A stretch of DNA of 64,000 bases from Pseudomonadota bacterium (lineage in GTDB: Bacteria > Pseudomonadota > Gammaproteobacteria > Steroidobacterales > Steroidobacteraceae). A program made the translations under genes and the position numbers. Positions 8,841-17,876 of this stretch are shown here, one piece after another (within the stretch, counting starts at the first letter, position 1; every line of letters starts with the position of its first letter). The DNA lies in contig JAFAGC010000130.1 of NCBI GenBank assembly GCA_023423065.1, positions 62,001 to 126,000 on the forward strand. Direction: 5' to 3'. Below the pieces are notes generated by a model that worked only from the letters and a program-made list of their open reading frames with translations, was not told the DNA's origin and made no database searches.

Positions 8841-10988
8841 CTATTCCGCTCGCACGTTATCGATGTTGACGGATGCTCCAGCGCCGACATTTACCCAGAT
8901 GGCGTTTACGTCGCTGAAGTTCGCGACGTCGCAGGGAGCGCCATTGCCCGTTAGCGATGCGAGATCAAACGCCACGGTCGCCGTCGTACCCGGGTCCTGC
9001 CAACCCCAACTACCCTCGCACCAGAGCCAGTTGCGATCCTGGATTGCAATGTTGACTGAGGTACCGGAAGCCAAAGTGCGCAGGTCATACTTGAATTGTG
9101 TCTTGCCCGAGATGTCGAGAACTTCTTCCGCGACGTTGAGCCCGAACCATCCGCCGCCGGTGGCCGTCACCTGCAAGCTTGCGGCGCCCTGCGTCGCGAA
9201 GTCGGTCACGCGCGCCGTAGTACCCGCATCCGTCTGCCAGCTTGCGGCGGCCCAACCCTGCGCATCGTTCTCGAAGGAATACAACAGGATTGCCCCATTG
9301 GGATCCGGCAGGATCTTGGCGCGAAGTTGCGCCACGTTTGACTTGCGACCGCTCGTATCACGTACCGTGTAACTCGCTTGCGCGTCGCCCTGGAAGCCAG
9401 CGACGGGAGTGAAGGTGACATCCCCGTTCGCGAGCAGGAAGGTTCCCGCCGCGCTCGTGAGCATGGTCTGTTGGCCGATCGAGGAAGGATCGAGATCGAT
9501 CGTCGACGGCACAGGTCTGCGACCTAGATAGCCCACATCGTTCGACGTCGGTGTAAGCGTCACACTCGAGTCAAAGGCTCCTTCCGCAGCATCATCATCC
9601 GCGACAGGGGGAAATCCAAGAATTCGCCCGGTTGCCATGCGGGCCGAGAAGTTGCTCATCGTCGTGCACACCGGGCTCGGGCAATACACCGTCAGGCGAT
9701 CGTAGTCGGGATAGGGCGCACCGTTGTCTTCCACATCCGAGAGAATCCAATACAACCCACCGTTGGCGCCGCTGTAAAACAGCGCGCGCGTCCACTCGAA
9801 GTACACCGGGTTGCGAATATCCTTCGACTTCGTGCCGAACTCGCCCAGATAGACGGCCTTACGCAGCTTCTTTGCCTTGAGCGTGTGCTTGACTATCCAG
9901 TCGGTACCCCACTCCGGCGTCTTGCCCCAGGAATCCGCGTCTGGATAGAGGTGCAACGACATGGCGTCGATATGGGGCAGGGCCGCAAAAGCGTAACTGT
10001 CCACACCCTCGCTGCAGTTGTCGGTCCAGTCCGTGCCATTGGGCAGGCACAAGAACCCTTCGTCGCCCACGGACACGAGGTGGTTCTTGTCGATGCTCTT
10101 GATGTATTTCGACATCTCGCCAGCCCAGGAGACGAGCGTGTCGGTGGTGCAGTTGGGAGAACGCGGATAGCCGTTGGCGCCGCCGCTGCCAATACAGCGC
10201 GGCTCGTTCGCCAGCTCCCACATCATGATCGTCGGGTCGTCCTTGTACCTGAGGCCCGTGATCGAGTTCTTGCGATTGAGCAGGTGCGAGATCCACTCCT
10301 TGTACCAGCCCTTGATCGTCGCGTCCGTATAGAACTCGTCGTGATACTGGCCGCCGCGCCAGCGCACGTACTGGTTCATGCCGCCGAATTCGTTCCAGTT
10401 GTTCACCAGCGGCAGGACCAGTTTGATTTTCCGTTTGGCGGCCTCGGCGACCACAAAGTCGAGGCGCTGCAGGCCATCCGGGCCGTCATTGAAGGCGGGG
10501 GCGGCGCCGTCCCAGTAATGGAAGTAGACGCCTTCCTTGATTCCATCGACGGAATTGCTGCCATCCTGATTGCCGATGACAACGGTGGACCAAACGCGCA
10601 TCACTGCGAAGTCGCTGACCGCCGCTTTGTCCAGCAAAGCCGTGACCATCAAGGGCGACTTGTAGATAGGGTAGTAATTGTTGGATCCCGCGAACCGAAA
10701 CCGCCTACCCTGAAGATAGAGATCGGATCCCTCTCGGGTAACAAACGAGCTTCGCCCCTTGCGATCGGAATCGTGATCACGATCGTGGCCGAGATTCCGG
10801 TCGTCTTTGCGATCATGGTCGCGATTCCGATCGTCCTTGCGCTCATGGCCGTAATCGTGGTTCCGGTCTTCCTTGCGATCGTGGTTGCGGTCTTGGGTTG
10901 TGACCTTGCTGCCAGCCAGCGCAAACATTCCAGCGGCGCAGAGCAGCCAGATCCAGCGAGCGCGGTGAAAAACTTTTGTTCGTTCCAT
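8841..10988 (-). CDS. secreted GH5 endo-beta-mannanase with C-terminal beta domains
   Basis: This 715-residue protein is a glycoside hydrolase family 5 enzyme of the endo-1,4-beta-mannanase kind, which cuts beta-mannan, glucomannan or galactomannan backbones outside the cell. The start at 10988 follows GGGGAAA and gives a signal peptide (WIWLLCAAGMFALAG). Residues 33-78 form an unusual Asp/Arg/His/Lys repeat linker. The catalytic domain runs from about 85 to 465, with acid/base Glu263 in WELANEP and nucleophile Glu384 in YLGEFG. An Ig/cadherin-like linker follows, then a C-terminal beta-sandwich of carbohydrate-binding type, rich in Trp and Gly. Neighbouring GH2, TonB receptor and ROK genes support mannan use. 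Family confidence is high. Substrate confidence is moderate. Confidence 0.88.
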   Translation of the reverse strand: MERTKVFHRARWIWLLCAAGMFALAGSKVTTQDRNHDRKEDRNHDYGHERKDDRNRDHDRKDDRNLGHDRDHDSDRKGRSSFVTREGSDLYLQGRRFRFAGSNNYYPIYKSPLMVTALLDKAAVSDFAVMRVWSTVVIGNQDGSNSVDGIKEGVYFHYWDGAAPAFNDGPDGLQRLDFVVAEAAKRKIKLVLPLVNNWNEFGGMNQYVRWRGGQYHDEFYTDATIKGWYKEWISHLLNRKNSITGLRYKDDPTIMMWELANEPRCIGSGGANGYPRSPNCTTDTLVSWAGEMSKYIKSIDKNHLVSVGDEGFLCLPNGTDWTDNCSEGVDSYAFAALPHIDAMSLHLYPDADSWGKTPEWGTDWIVKHTLKAKKLRKAVYLGEFGTKSKDIRNPVYFEWTRALFYSGANGGLYWILSDVEDNGAPYPDYDRLTVYCPSPVCTTMSNFSARMATGRILGFPPVADDDAAEGAFDSSVTLTPTSNDVGYLGRRPVPSTIDLDPSSIGQQTMLTSAAGTFLLANGDVTFTPVAGFQGDAQASYTVRDTSGRKSNVAQLRAKILPDPNGAILLYSFENDAQGWAAASWQTDAGTTARVTDFATQGAASLQVTATGGGWFGLNVAEEVLDISGKTQFKYDLRTLASGTSVNIAIQDRNWLWCEGSWGWQDPGTTATVAFDLASLTGNGAPCDVANFSDVNAIWVNVGAGASVNIDNVRAE

Positions 10989-11008
10989 CGTGTTTCCCCT
11001 CATACGTG

Positions 11009-11731
11009 TCAATGACTGTTCGGACGCAGAAACCCAAATCCGTTGATAGTGAGGCGCCCTTGTCTTGGGTCTTCGCTCAATATCGTGCGCGCAGAAATGT
11101 CGCCGGAATGAAGCGCATTCCCTTTGTAAATAATGAGTCGATTGAATGCGGCCTCGACTCCATGAAGTCTTTCGAAGAAATGCGTGTGATCAATTACATA
11201 GGCTTGTACCGGCGAATCGGCCTTCAGCTCATCGACCACCTTGCTGCGATATCGCTCCACATTGTCCGGCGTGATCTCGGCCAGGCCGGTTGCCCGATGG
11301 CGATAGAACGAGGTGCCGCCCTGGTAAGGCGCGCATAGATAGTGAATGAAAGCAATTCGGCTGCGATCGGGCCCGTCGAAATGCGGGATGCGCTGGATGG
11401 GCCGCAGCTTTTCGGGCGCAGTGGTGACCATCGAGAACGCGCACAGGTCGAGATCTGCCTCAGGTGGCGCCCCGAACGCCTGTTCGATGGTTGCAGCCGT
11501 GGCGCTGAGCAACGCATTCGTATAGGCCTGGGGCGCCGGCGCACGCACACCGGGGTATCGGGAACCCACGTCGATGAACACCGCTTCGCAGGCGATTGCC
11601 ACCAGCAGCGCGGGATTGACGCTGAAGTCGTCGATACAGACCACCGGCAATCGTTCCGCGCCAACGTGCGACGTCGACATGGCACTCGACGGACTGACGC
11701 GGAAGTCTGGCATGGCGACCGGCTCAAGCAT
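11009..11731 (-). CDS. DUF6445 family protein (possible 2OG-Fe(II) oxygenase)
   Basis: The start at 11731 overlaps the end of the halogenase gene by 8 bases, implying translational coupling, and gives 240 residues. A longer frame upstream is only the halogenase read in another phase. The sequence has the DUF6445 pattern SRYPGVRAPAPQAY. It also has an HxD pair in RIPHFDGPDRSR and a late histidine in GNALHSGDIS, resembling the Fe(II) triad of prolyl-hydroxylase-like oxygenases. It is predicted to be cytosolic. The consistent pairing with a flavin halogenase suggests both act on the same unknown molecule. Metal binding is inferred from the motif only. Confidence 0.75.
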   Translation of the reverse strand: MLEPVAMPDFRVSPSSAMSTSHVGAERLPVVCIDDFSVNPALLVAIACEAVFIDVGSRYPGVRAPAPQAYTNALLSATAATIEQAFGAPPEADLDLCAFSMVTTAPEKLRPIQRIPHFDGPDRSRIAFIHYLCAPYQGGTSFYRHRATGLAEITPDNVERYRSKVVDELKADSPVQAYVIDHTHFFERLHGVEAAFNRLIIYKGNALHSGDISARTILSEDPRQGRLTINGFGFLRPNSH

Positions 11732-13259
11732 TGGCCGCCGATTGCATCGGCACAATGGTGGCGCAGTTGGCGCGAATGAATTCCTCGTGCGTGGGCGCGC
11801 CGGTAACCGCGTTTTTGATGCCCGCCGCCATGCTCTCGAATTCCTTGACGAGTTGCGCATCCGGCACGTCGTCGACGTACGGACTGTAGTAGCGAGGAAG
11901 AAGGCCGAACCCCGCGTACATCGAAAGCCAGGAGCTGGGACGGAAGAATTCCGTCGCATCCTTTGTGAATCGGCCCGTCGCGCGGAATAATTCGATGCTC
12001 TCCGCCAGGCTTTCCGGGATCGGCATATTCCGGCACTCGTCCCAGAATGGCTCGCCCTCGCGCTTGTTCATTTTGTAGTGCAGGACGATGAAGTCGCGGA
12101 TGTGATCCCAGTGCGCACGGTTCCGGCGGTTGACGTTCTCCTGCAAGGCGGGATTCGGCACAGCCTGGGGGAAGCTGCTCAACAAATACTGGAGGCCGCG
12201 TTGAACCAGATAGATGGATGTCGACTCGAGCGGCTCCAGGAAGCCGCTCGCAAGCCCGAGGCAAAATACATTGCGATTCCAGATCTTTTTGCGAATACCC
12301 GTCTTGAATGGCAACACTCGAGGCTCGGCCAGCGCCGGCCCTTCAACACTCGCACGCAACGTCGCGCTCGCTTCATCTTCACTGAGGTGCCGGCTGCAGA
12401 AGACATAGCCGTTGCCGACGCGATGCTGCAGCGGAATCCGCCACTGCCAGCCGGCTTTGCTGGCAATCGAACGGGTATACGACGTTGGGGGCGATCGGCT
12501 TTCACAGGGCATGGCAATGGCGCGATCGCAGGGCAGCCAATGTGTCCAGTCCTCGTATCCGGTCTCGAGCGCCTGCTCAATAAGCAGCCCCTGAAAGCCG
12601 GAGCAATCGATAAACAGATCGCCTGCCAGTTCACGTCCGCCGTCGAGCTCGAGCGCTTCGATGTATCCGGACTCCGGATGCAGGCGTGAACGAAGCACAC
12701 GTCCTTCAACGTGTTTGACCCCTGCGGTCACAGACCAGCTTCTCAGGTATCGCGCGCCCAGCGTCGCATCGAAATGCAGTGCGTAATTGAAGAAGAGGAA
12801 GCTCTTGTCCGCGCCCTGCTTCGGAACCGCGAATTTTCCTGCACGCGCGAGTTCTGACGACAACACGTATCGGTCGATGTCGTCTGCCCACCCCATCGAG
12901 CGCAGCTTCACCCAATAGTGCTGGAATGAAGTGCCGAGCAGCGGGACTCCGTGCTCGGCAAATGGGTGAAAGAACTGCGACCCTTCGCCTGCCCAACCTT
13001 CAAACCCGATTGCCAGCTTGAAAGTGCCGCTCGTTCGCTTGACGAAGTCGACTTCGTTGATCTTGAGCTGCTTCAGGAACTCACGAATGTGCGGCACGGT
13101 CGCTTCGCCCACACCCACCGTGCCAATGTCCGGCGATTCGACGAGTGTGACGCGCGTGTGGCGATTTGCGCCGAAGCGATCGATGAGAGCGGCGGCCGCC
13201 ATCCATCCGGCGGTCCCACCGCCGACAACTACGATGGATTTGAGTCGGTTGTCGGCCAT
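11724..13259 (-). CDS. flavin-dependent tryptophan halogenase family protein (second copy)
   Basis: A 511-residue relative of the protein at 681-2198, with GGGTAGW for FAD binding, the catalytic lysine at residue 81 (TSGTFKLAIGF) and the GWQWRIPLQHR signature. Both copies therefore keep the residues expected of an active halogenase. It sits directly downstream of the TonB-dependent receptor, behind a hairpin terminator, and is coupled to the DUF6445 gene by an 8-base overlap. The arrangement receptor - halogenase - DUF6445 is a recurrent module in carbohydrate-using proteobacteria. The substrate is unknown, and a role in modifying an aromatic signal or siderophore-like compound is possible. 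Confidence 0.87.
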   Translation of the reverse strand: MADNRLKSIVVVGGGTAGWMAAAALIDRFGANRHTRVTLVESPDIGTVGVGEATVPHIREFLKQLKINEVDFVKRTSGTFKLAIGFEGWAGEGSQFFHPFAEHGVPLLGTSFQHYWVKLRSMGWADDIDRYVLSSELARAGKFAVPKQGADKSFLFFNYALHFDATLGARYLRSWSVTAGVKHVEGRVLRSRLHPESGYIEALELDGGRELAGDLFIDCSGFQGLLIEQALETGYEDWTHWLPCDRAIAMPCESRSPPTSYTRSIASKAGWQWRIPLQHRVGNGYVFCSRHLSEDEASATLRASVEGPALAEPRVLPFKTGIRKKIWNRNVFCLGLASGFLEPLESTSIYLVQRGLQYLLSSFPQAVPNPALQENVNRRNRAHWDHIRDFIVLHYKMNKREGEPFWDECRNMPIPESLAESIELFRATGRFTKDATEFFRPSSWLSMYAGFGLLPRYYSPYVDDVPDAQLVKEFESMAAGIKNAVTGAPTHEEFIRANCATIVPMQSAANA

Positions 13260-13280
13260 GCGCCTTCATCCCAAGCTTTG

Positions 13281-13312
13281 AAAAATGGCAGGGCAGCTTT
13301 CACTGCCCTGCC
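13281..13312 (-). terminator. hairpin terminator between receptor and halogenase genes
   Basis: On the minus strand GGCAGGGCAG, a 6-base loop and CTGCCCTGCC form a perfect 10-bp stem followed by a run of T (13286-13281). It lies 35 bases after the receptor stop and 22 bases before the halogenase start. It should terminate or attenuate, so that the receptor is made in excess of the enzymes. Confidence 0.75.
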
Positions 13313-13346
13313 AGATGGAGGTGTACCGGGAGGGGGTACGCCTTGT

Positions 13347-16300
13347 TTAGAACTTCGCTCTCACGCCAGCCGTGATGACACGCTCGTACTGGTTCCAGTT
13401 CAGATGCGCCTGCTGCCACTGCACGTAGTTGGTAGGCGCCTCTTCCGTCAAGTTGGACCCCTGCAGGAACACCTGGAAGTTGTCGTTGATGTCGAATGAC
13501 GCACCTGCGTCGATGTACAACGTCTCATCCTGCCACTGTGCCAGCCCCGAATTCGGCGCGGTGAACGACCAGTGACTGAAGGTTCCCTGGTATTGCTTCG
13601 ACAAGTAGTTTGCCGCCACGCGAGCCTGGAAGCGCGAGTCCTGGTAGAAGAGCACCAGGTTCACCTGATCCTCGGCCGTGTTGTTGAACGGCGCGTCCGA
13701 CCCGTCGGCGAGAATGATCTTCTCGCCGGTGGCTGCATTGCGACCTGCCTGGCTTGGCGTGAATGTGTAGTTGAAATTGATACCTGTGTTCTTCAGGAAC
13801 CCAGGCAGAAAGTCGAACGTCGCTTGGTATCCGAACTCAAACCCGTAGTAACTCGCGCCTTCGCCCTGTGCGATGTCCTGTGTCTGGGCGCCATTGCGCA
13901 CGATGCCATCAGAATCCGGCGCGGTCACATCCGTGCCAATTTCGGTGTACGTGTAACTGTCGATATCCGTATAGAACACGCCGAGGGAGAGCAACGTGTG
14001 CTCGCGCGCATACCATTCGACGCTCGAGGACAGCGACCGTGAGAGCCAAGGTTCCAGGCGCGGATTGCCCAGACGCTGGATGCTGCTGACACGCTGCCAA
14101 GTCTCACCGATCTGCTCGCCGTTGTAGAACGTGATCGGACCACGGCCGAGATTCTCCAGGGGCTGCAGCGCCTGCGTTTCATAGTAGGCGGTCTTCAATC
14201 GCCACTCATCACCGAAATCGAAGTTAATGTTGAAACTCGGCAAGGCCCGCGTGCGATCAGTGGTCGTATACACATCACCCAGATCGGTATAAGCGGTGTG
14301 GTTCGGATCGGCACCTGCAAGAATGCGAGGATCGAGCTGCGTGCCGTCAGTCAGGTTCTGGAAGACGCGGACATTCGTGTTCACGATTCGCACGCCGACG
14401 TTGCCCGACATGCGGACGGTGCCCGTGAGCTCCGCGTCGTAGTTAGCCATGAAGTACAGGCTGGTTTGCGCCTCTTCCACTCCATAGGTGCGATCGGGCG
14501 CGGCAATGTACAGGCCCTCGCCGTAGAGCGCGTCGCGCAACGCCTCCGGTTGCGTCAGGGCGCGTGTGTCGATCATCGGGAAACCGGTGTGTAAGCCATT
14601 TACCCCGAATTCCGAAACGGTCGTCACAAAACCCTGGAGCTCCGGCGATGCGAGCGTGAATCGCGGCAGCGGATCGTAGTCGAAACCGGCCGTGTTGGAC
14701 GTCTGATTGATGCCGTAGCCGACTTCCTGGTACTTCGCGAGCAGGCCATTGAGACCCGACGGCGAGAAGAAATCAGCGCGCTCCTCGTTCATCTCGCGTT
14801 CGGAGTAACGCAATCCGAAATTGAATGAGAAACCGTCGCTAATGTCGAACTTTCCGTCGAAACGCAGTACATCCATGTCGAGTTCTTCGGAGTTGCGCTC
14901 AAGCCAGCTCGAGTGCAAGCGCCAAGCAGAAGGCTGCGCCGCAAGCGTGCGCAGCTGGTCGCCGATGACGAAATTCATCTGCTCGTCGCCGAGACTGTTC
15001 GAGATCTGGTAGGTGAGCGTGGTCGGAATTGCGGTCGGATTGATGTCCGTGCACGCGTCCGCGTCGGCTTGAGCCTGCGAAGTCGGGAAGCATTGCGTAT
15101 CCGTCTGCTGCGCGACGGTCAATGCCTTGGACTGACGCTCTGCATCGGCATGCACCCAGCGCACGGCGCCCGAAAACTTCTCGCCCTTGCCGAAGCGGAA
15201 CTCAACGTTGGTATTCAGTGCCTCGGTATCGCGGTAGGTGGACTGTACGCCGCCGCGCAGGCCGTTGGTGAAGCCGGTGAAGTCGGTAACGAAATTCGCG
15301 CGGCTCGCAAGGCCATCCGTATCGAAGGAGTTGAGCACCGAGGGGTTGCCGGTGGTCTGCGTGTACGGCGCAAAGACCTGCCGGCCACCGAAGTTGCCGT
15401 TCACAAAGAGCTGCTGACCGTGCTGGTCCTCGTTCATCTCGTTGTAGAACGCATCGACGATGAATTCCATCGAGTCAGCGATTTCCATGTTGAAGTTGTA
15501 CCCGACGCCGAGCCGCTCGCGGTCGTATTGGCGGGAATTCACAAACGTATTCCAGCCCATCGGAATCAAGAACTCGTCCGTCGCGTCACCGTCACCGTTG
15601 AGATCGCCGGCGGGCACGTTGCCTGGATTGATCCAGCCTGAGAATTCATCGACCAGGTCGAGCTCGGCGGACTGGAAGCTGCTCGCCGAAGCGCTGTCGC
15701 TCCAGGAAGCCGTGAGCGCCATCGCGACGCGATCGCTGAATTTGTAACCGAGCAATCCGTCGAAGCGTTTATCCGTGCCATCTTCGATGCTGCCCCAGCT
15801 CGCCTGGCCAGCGAGGCTCGCGGTCAGCCCGTCCTCAGGAAGCTTCAACGCCCGGACCGATTGCAAATCCATCAAGCCGCCGAGTCCGCCATCGGTCTGC
15901 GAGGCGTTCTGCGACTTGTAGACATTCACGCCCGTAATGAGGCTCGACGGAATGTCTTCGAAGCTGACAGTGCTGTTGAGGATGTTCTCTGCCGTGACGA
16001 AGCGCTCGCCATTCATTGTCGCCATGACCTGCGGGGCGCCACGGATCGACACGAACGAACCTTCGCCGGCGGCGCGCGAGATCTGGATTCCTGGCACGCG
16101 TTGCAACGCGTCAGTGATGGTGACGTCCGGCAGCTTGCCGATGTCCTCCATCACGATGGAATCGGAAATTTCGGCGGTAGCGCGCTTGATATCGATACCG
16201 GCTTCCTGAGCGCCGCGCACACCGCGAACAATAATCTCTTCGAGCGTGTCTGCCGTCGATGCCTCCTGCTCCTGCGAGTGCGTCGGCATGGCGATGGCGA

Positions 16301-16376
16301 GCAGATCAAGTGAAACAGCGGTGACGAGAGCGGTGCGCGTAATTCGACGCGAGCGCTTTTCCTTACGATGCGACAT
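13347..16376 (-). CDS. TonB-dependent receptor (oligosaccharide uptake)
   Basis: This 1009-residue outer-membrane receptor has an N-terminal signal segment ending near AMPTHSQEQ, a TonB-box-like stretch (EEIIVRGVRG, about residues 46-55) and a plug domain (LPDVTITDALQRVPGIQI). A long barrel follows, ending in the expected C-terminal phenylalanine (AGVRAKF). The start is well supported by GGGGGA just upstream. It belongs to the large receptor subfamily that imports plant or algal oligosaccharides in TonB-rich gammaproteobacteria and caulobacters. With the GH5 and GH2 enzymes around it, manno-oligosaccharides are the likely cargo. The promoter region carries a palindromic operator at 16506-16517. 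The uptake substrate is inferred from context. Confidence 0.93.
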   Translation of the reverse strand: MSHRKEKRSRRITRTALVTAVSLDLLAIAMPTHSQEQEASTADTLEEIIVRGVRGAQEAGIDIKRATAEISDSIVMEDIGKLPDVTITDALQRVPGIQISRAAGEGSFVSIRGAPQVMATMNGERFVTAENILNSTVSFEDIPSSLITGVNVYKSQNASQTDGGLGGLMDLQSVRALKLPEDGLTASLAGQASWGSIEDGTDKRFDGLLGYKFSDRVAMALTASWSDSASASSFQSAELDLVDEFSGWINPGNVPAGDLNGDGDATDEFLIPMGWNTFVNSRQYDRERLGVGYNFNMEIADSMEFIVDAFYNEMNEDQHGQQLFVNGNFGGRQVFAPYTQTTGNPSVLNSFDTDGLASRANFVTDFTGFTNGLRGGVQSTYRDTEALNTNVEFRFGKGEKFSGAVRWVHADAERQSKALTVAQQTDTQCFPTSQAQADADACTDINPTAIPTTLTYQISNSLGDEQMNFVIGDQLRTLAAQPSAWRLHSSWLERNSEELDMDVLRFDGKFDISDGFSFNFGLRYSEREMNEERADFFSPSGLNGLLAKYQEVGYGINQTSNTAGFDYDPLPRFTLASPELQGFVTTVSEFGVNGLHTGFPMIDTRALTQPEALRDALYGEGLYIAAPDRTYGVEEAQTSLYFMANYDAELTGTVRMSGNVGVRIVNTNVRVFQNLTDGTQLDPRILAGADPNHTAYTDLGDVYTTTDRTRALPSFNINFDFGDEWRLKTAYYETQALQPLENLGRGPITFYNGEQIGETWQRVSSIQRLGNPRLEPWLSRSLSSSVEWYAREHTLLSLGVFYTDIDSYTYTEIGTDVTAPDSDGIVRNGAQTQDIAQGEGASYYGFEFGYQATFDFLPGFLKNTGINFNYTFTPSQAGRNAATGEKIILADGSDAPFNNTAEDQVNLVLFYQDSRFQARVAANYLSKQYQGTFSHWSFTAPNSGLAQWQDETLYIDAGASFDINDNFQVFLQGSNLTEEAPTNYVQWQQAHLNWNQYERVITAGVRAKF

Positions 16377-16462
16377 GAAATCCCCCCACTAACAAAGTTT
16401 GCGCGATTGAGACCCGCGCCTATTTCGATCTGGATGCGATCTTGCTTTGTGGGATTTCGCCT

Positions 16463-16517
16463 TGTCAATAAATAAATACATTTGGTTTTTTTATCGGGAC
16501 GCAACGGTAGCGCTACC
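16463..16517 (-). promoter_or_regulatory. receptor promoter with LacI-type palindromic operator
   Basis: On the minus strand a perfect -35 TTGACA lies at 16468-16463. The -10 region after it is weak. Thirty-seven bases upstream is the perfect 12-bp palindrome GGTAGCGCTACC (16506-16517). This resembles boxes bound by LacI-family sugar regulators of TonB receptor genes in xanthomonads and caulobacters. No LacI-type gene is in the window, so the binder may be the ROK protein or be encoded elsewhere. Confidence 0.5.
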
Positions 16518-16673
16518 AGCTTTCACTTACCGGTCAGCAGCTGGGTGCCTACCGCGAGTTAGGCCTGATTCTGCAGAGGGATAAATGACAACGGTCGACA
16601 AGACCAATGAGCCGACCGGATGGGTCGTCGGCGAACTATTAGACGTTGCTCGCGTTTGCCTCGAGCGGAGCTC

Positions 16674-17876
16674 TCAGAGAGCCGCGACCTTCATGAGGGC
16701 TGTGCGTGTTGGGAGCAGCCTGTCGCTGAATGGCAGAATGGCCGCGCCAACAGCGGGAGCGTCGTCCGATAGTGCGGCTCGTGATACGGGCGCAATGGCT
16801 GGAACCTTGGCAGAGAAGGAATGCAATTTCTGATTCAGCCGCGTCGCCAGGTTGTCAACGATGTCCGCAGGAAGCCGCCCCCCGATCAGAATCGCCTGAG
16901 GATTGAACAGGCAGTTGATTGAGATCACCGGCGAGAGGAGCGTGTCCACTGCGTCCTCTGTCCAGACATCGACGATGGCTCGACCACGCTCGTCGAGGCG
17001 CATCAGTTCCTGAGGGCTCGATACGACGATCCCCTGGGCCGACAAACGCCCGAACAACGCGGAAAGTGACACGATTTCTTGAATCTGCCGTTCTCGGCCC
17101 GAGGGGTCCCTGCCTTCGAGAAGACCGAGCTCGCCGCTGCGTCCGGACGCGCCTCGGTAGTGGTGACCCTCCATAACGATGCTCCCGCCCAAGGCGGCCG
17201 TGATGAGGATGTAGAAGAACGTCTGGTACTTTTTGCCGAGGCCGAATTGCATCTCGCCGATGGTGGCCGCGGCAGCATCGTTTTCCACGAACACCGGCAC
17301 ATGCAGGGTCTTTTGCAGCAGCGCCGGAATGTTAGTCGTCGCCCAGATGTTGTAGTTGGCCGGTTGGTGCGGCAACGTGGCCGCGTGAGGCATGTCATCC
17401 GGCGACGCGACACCGATGCCGGCGAGTTTCTCGGACCCGGCATCGACTTGAGCGAGAAGCTTGCGCACGCGTTCCTTGAAGAATTTCTCGACATCAGATG
17501 GCATCGCGAAGGCGATTTCGCGAGAGGCGCGAGCGCGCACCTGGCCTGCGAAGTCGAGAACTACTAAGGTAATGTGATCTCGATCGACGTTGAGTCCAAT
17601 CGAGAACAGGCTGTCCGGATTGATGACGAGTTTGGTCGCCGGTTGCCCGCGACCTCCCCGGCGGCGCCCAGCCTCCTGGATCAATCCGTCACTAAGCAGC
17701 CGCTTGGTGATGTTAGCGATCGTCGGTGCGGTAAGACCAGTAATCGCCGCCAGTTCTACACGAGTTATCGGCCCGTTGACGCGCACGGCATGCAGCGTCA
17801 CGCGCTGATTGTGATCGCCTGCGCGTTGAAGGTTCGAACCTGAAAGATGCGATTGCCCGAAACGTCGCGGCGTCAT
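16674..17876 (-). CDS. ROK-family transcriptional repressor
   Basis: This 400-residue NagC/Mlc/XylR-type regulator has an N-terminal winged helix-turn-helix (about residues 25-75, ITRVELAAITGLTAPTIAN) and a ROK sugar-binding domain (VFVENDAAAATIGEMQFG). The kinase features are degraded: no clear DxGxT phosphate loop, and ITAALGGSIV replaces the GTGIGGG turn. It should therefore bind a sugar and DNA rather than phosphorylate. Its start overlaps the stop of the ROK kinase by 4 bases, so the two are co-translated. It probably controls the mannan genes on either side. Confidence 0.88.
   Translation of the reverse strand: MTPRRFGQSHLSGSNLQRAGDHNQRVTLHAVRVNGPITRVELAAITGLTAPTIANITKRLLSDGLIQEAGRRRGGRGQPATKLVINPDSLFSIGLNVDRDHITLVVLDFAGQVRARASREIAFAMPSDVEKFFKERVRKLLAQVDAGSEKLAGIGVASPDDMPHAATLPHQPANYNIWATTNIPALLQKTLHVPVFVENDAAAATIGEMQFGLGKKYQTFFYILITAALGGSIVMEGHHYRGASGRSGELGLLEGRDPSGRERQIQEIVSLSALFGRLSAQGIVVSSPQELMRLDERGRAIVDVWTEDAVDTLLSPVISINCLFNPQAILIGGRLPADIVDNLATRLNQKLHSFSAKVPAIAPVSRAALSDDAPAVGAAILPFSDRLLPTRTALMKVAAL

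Noticed and set aside
9885..11015. 376-codon plus-strand frame antisense to the mannanase gene
   Set aside because: It is the mirror of the GH5 coding sequence in a GC-rich genome. The minus frame has the catalytic motifs.
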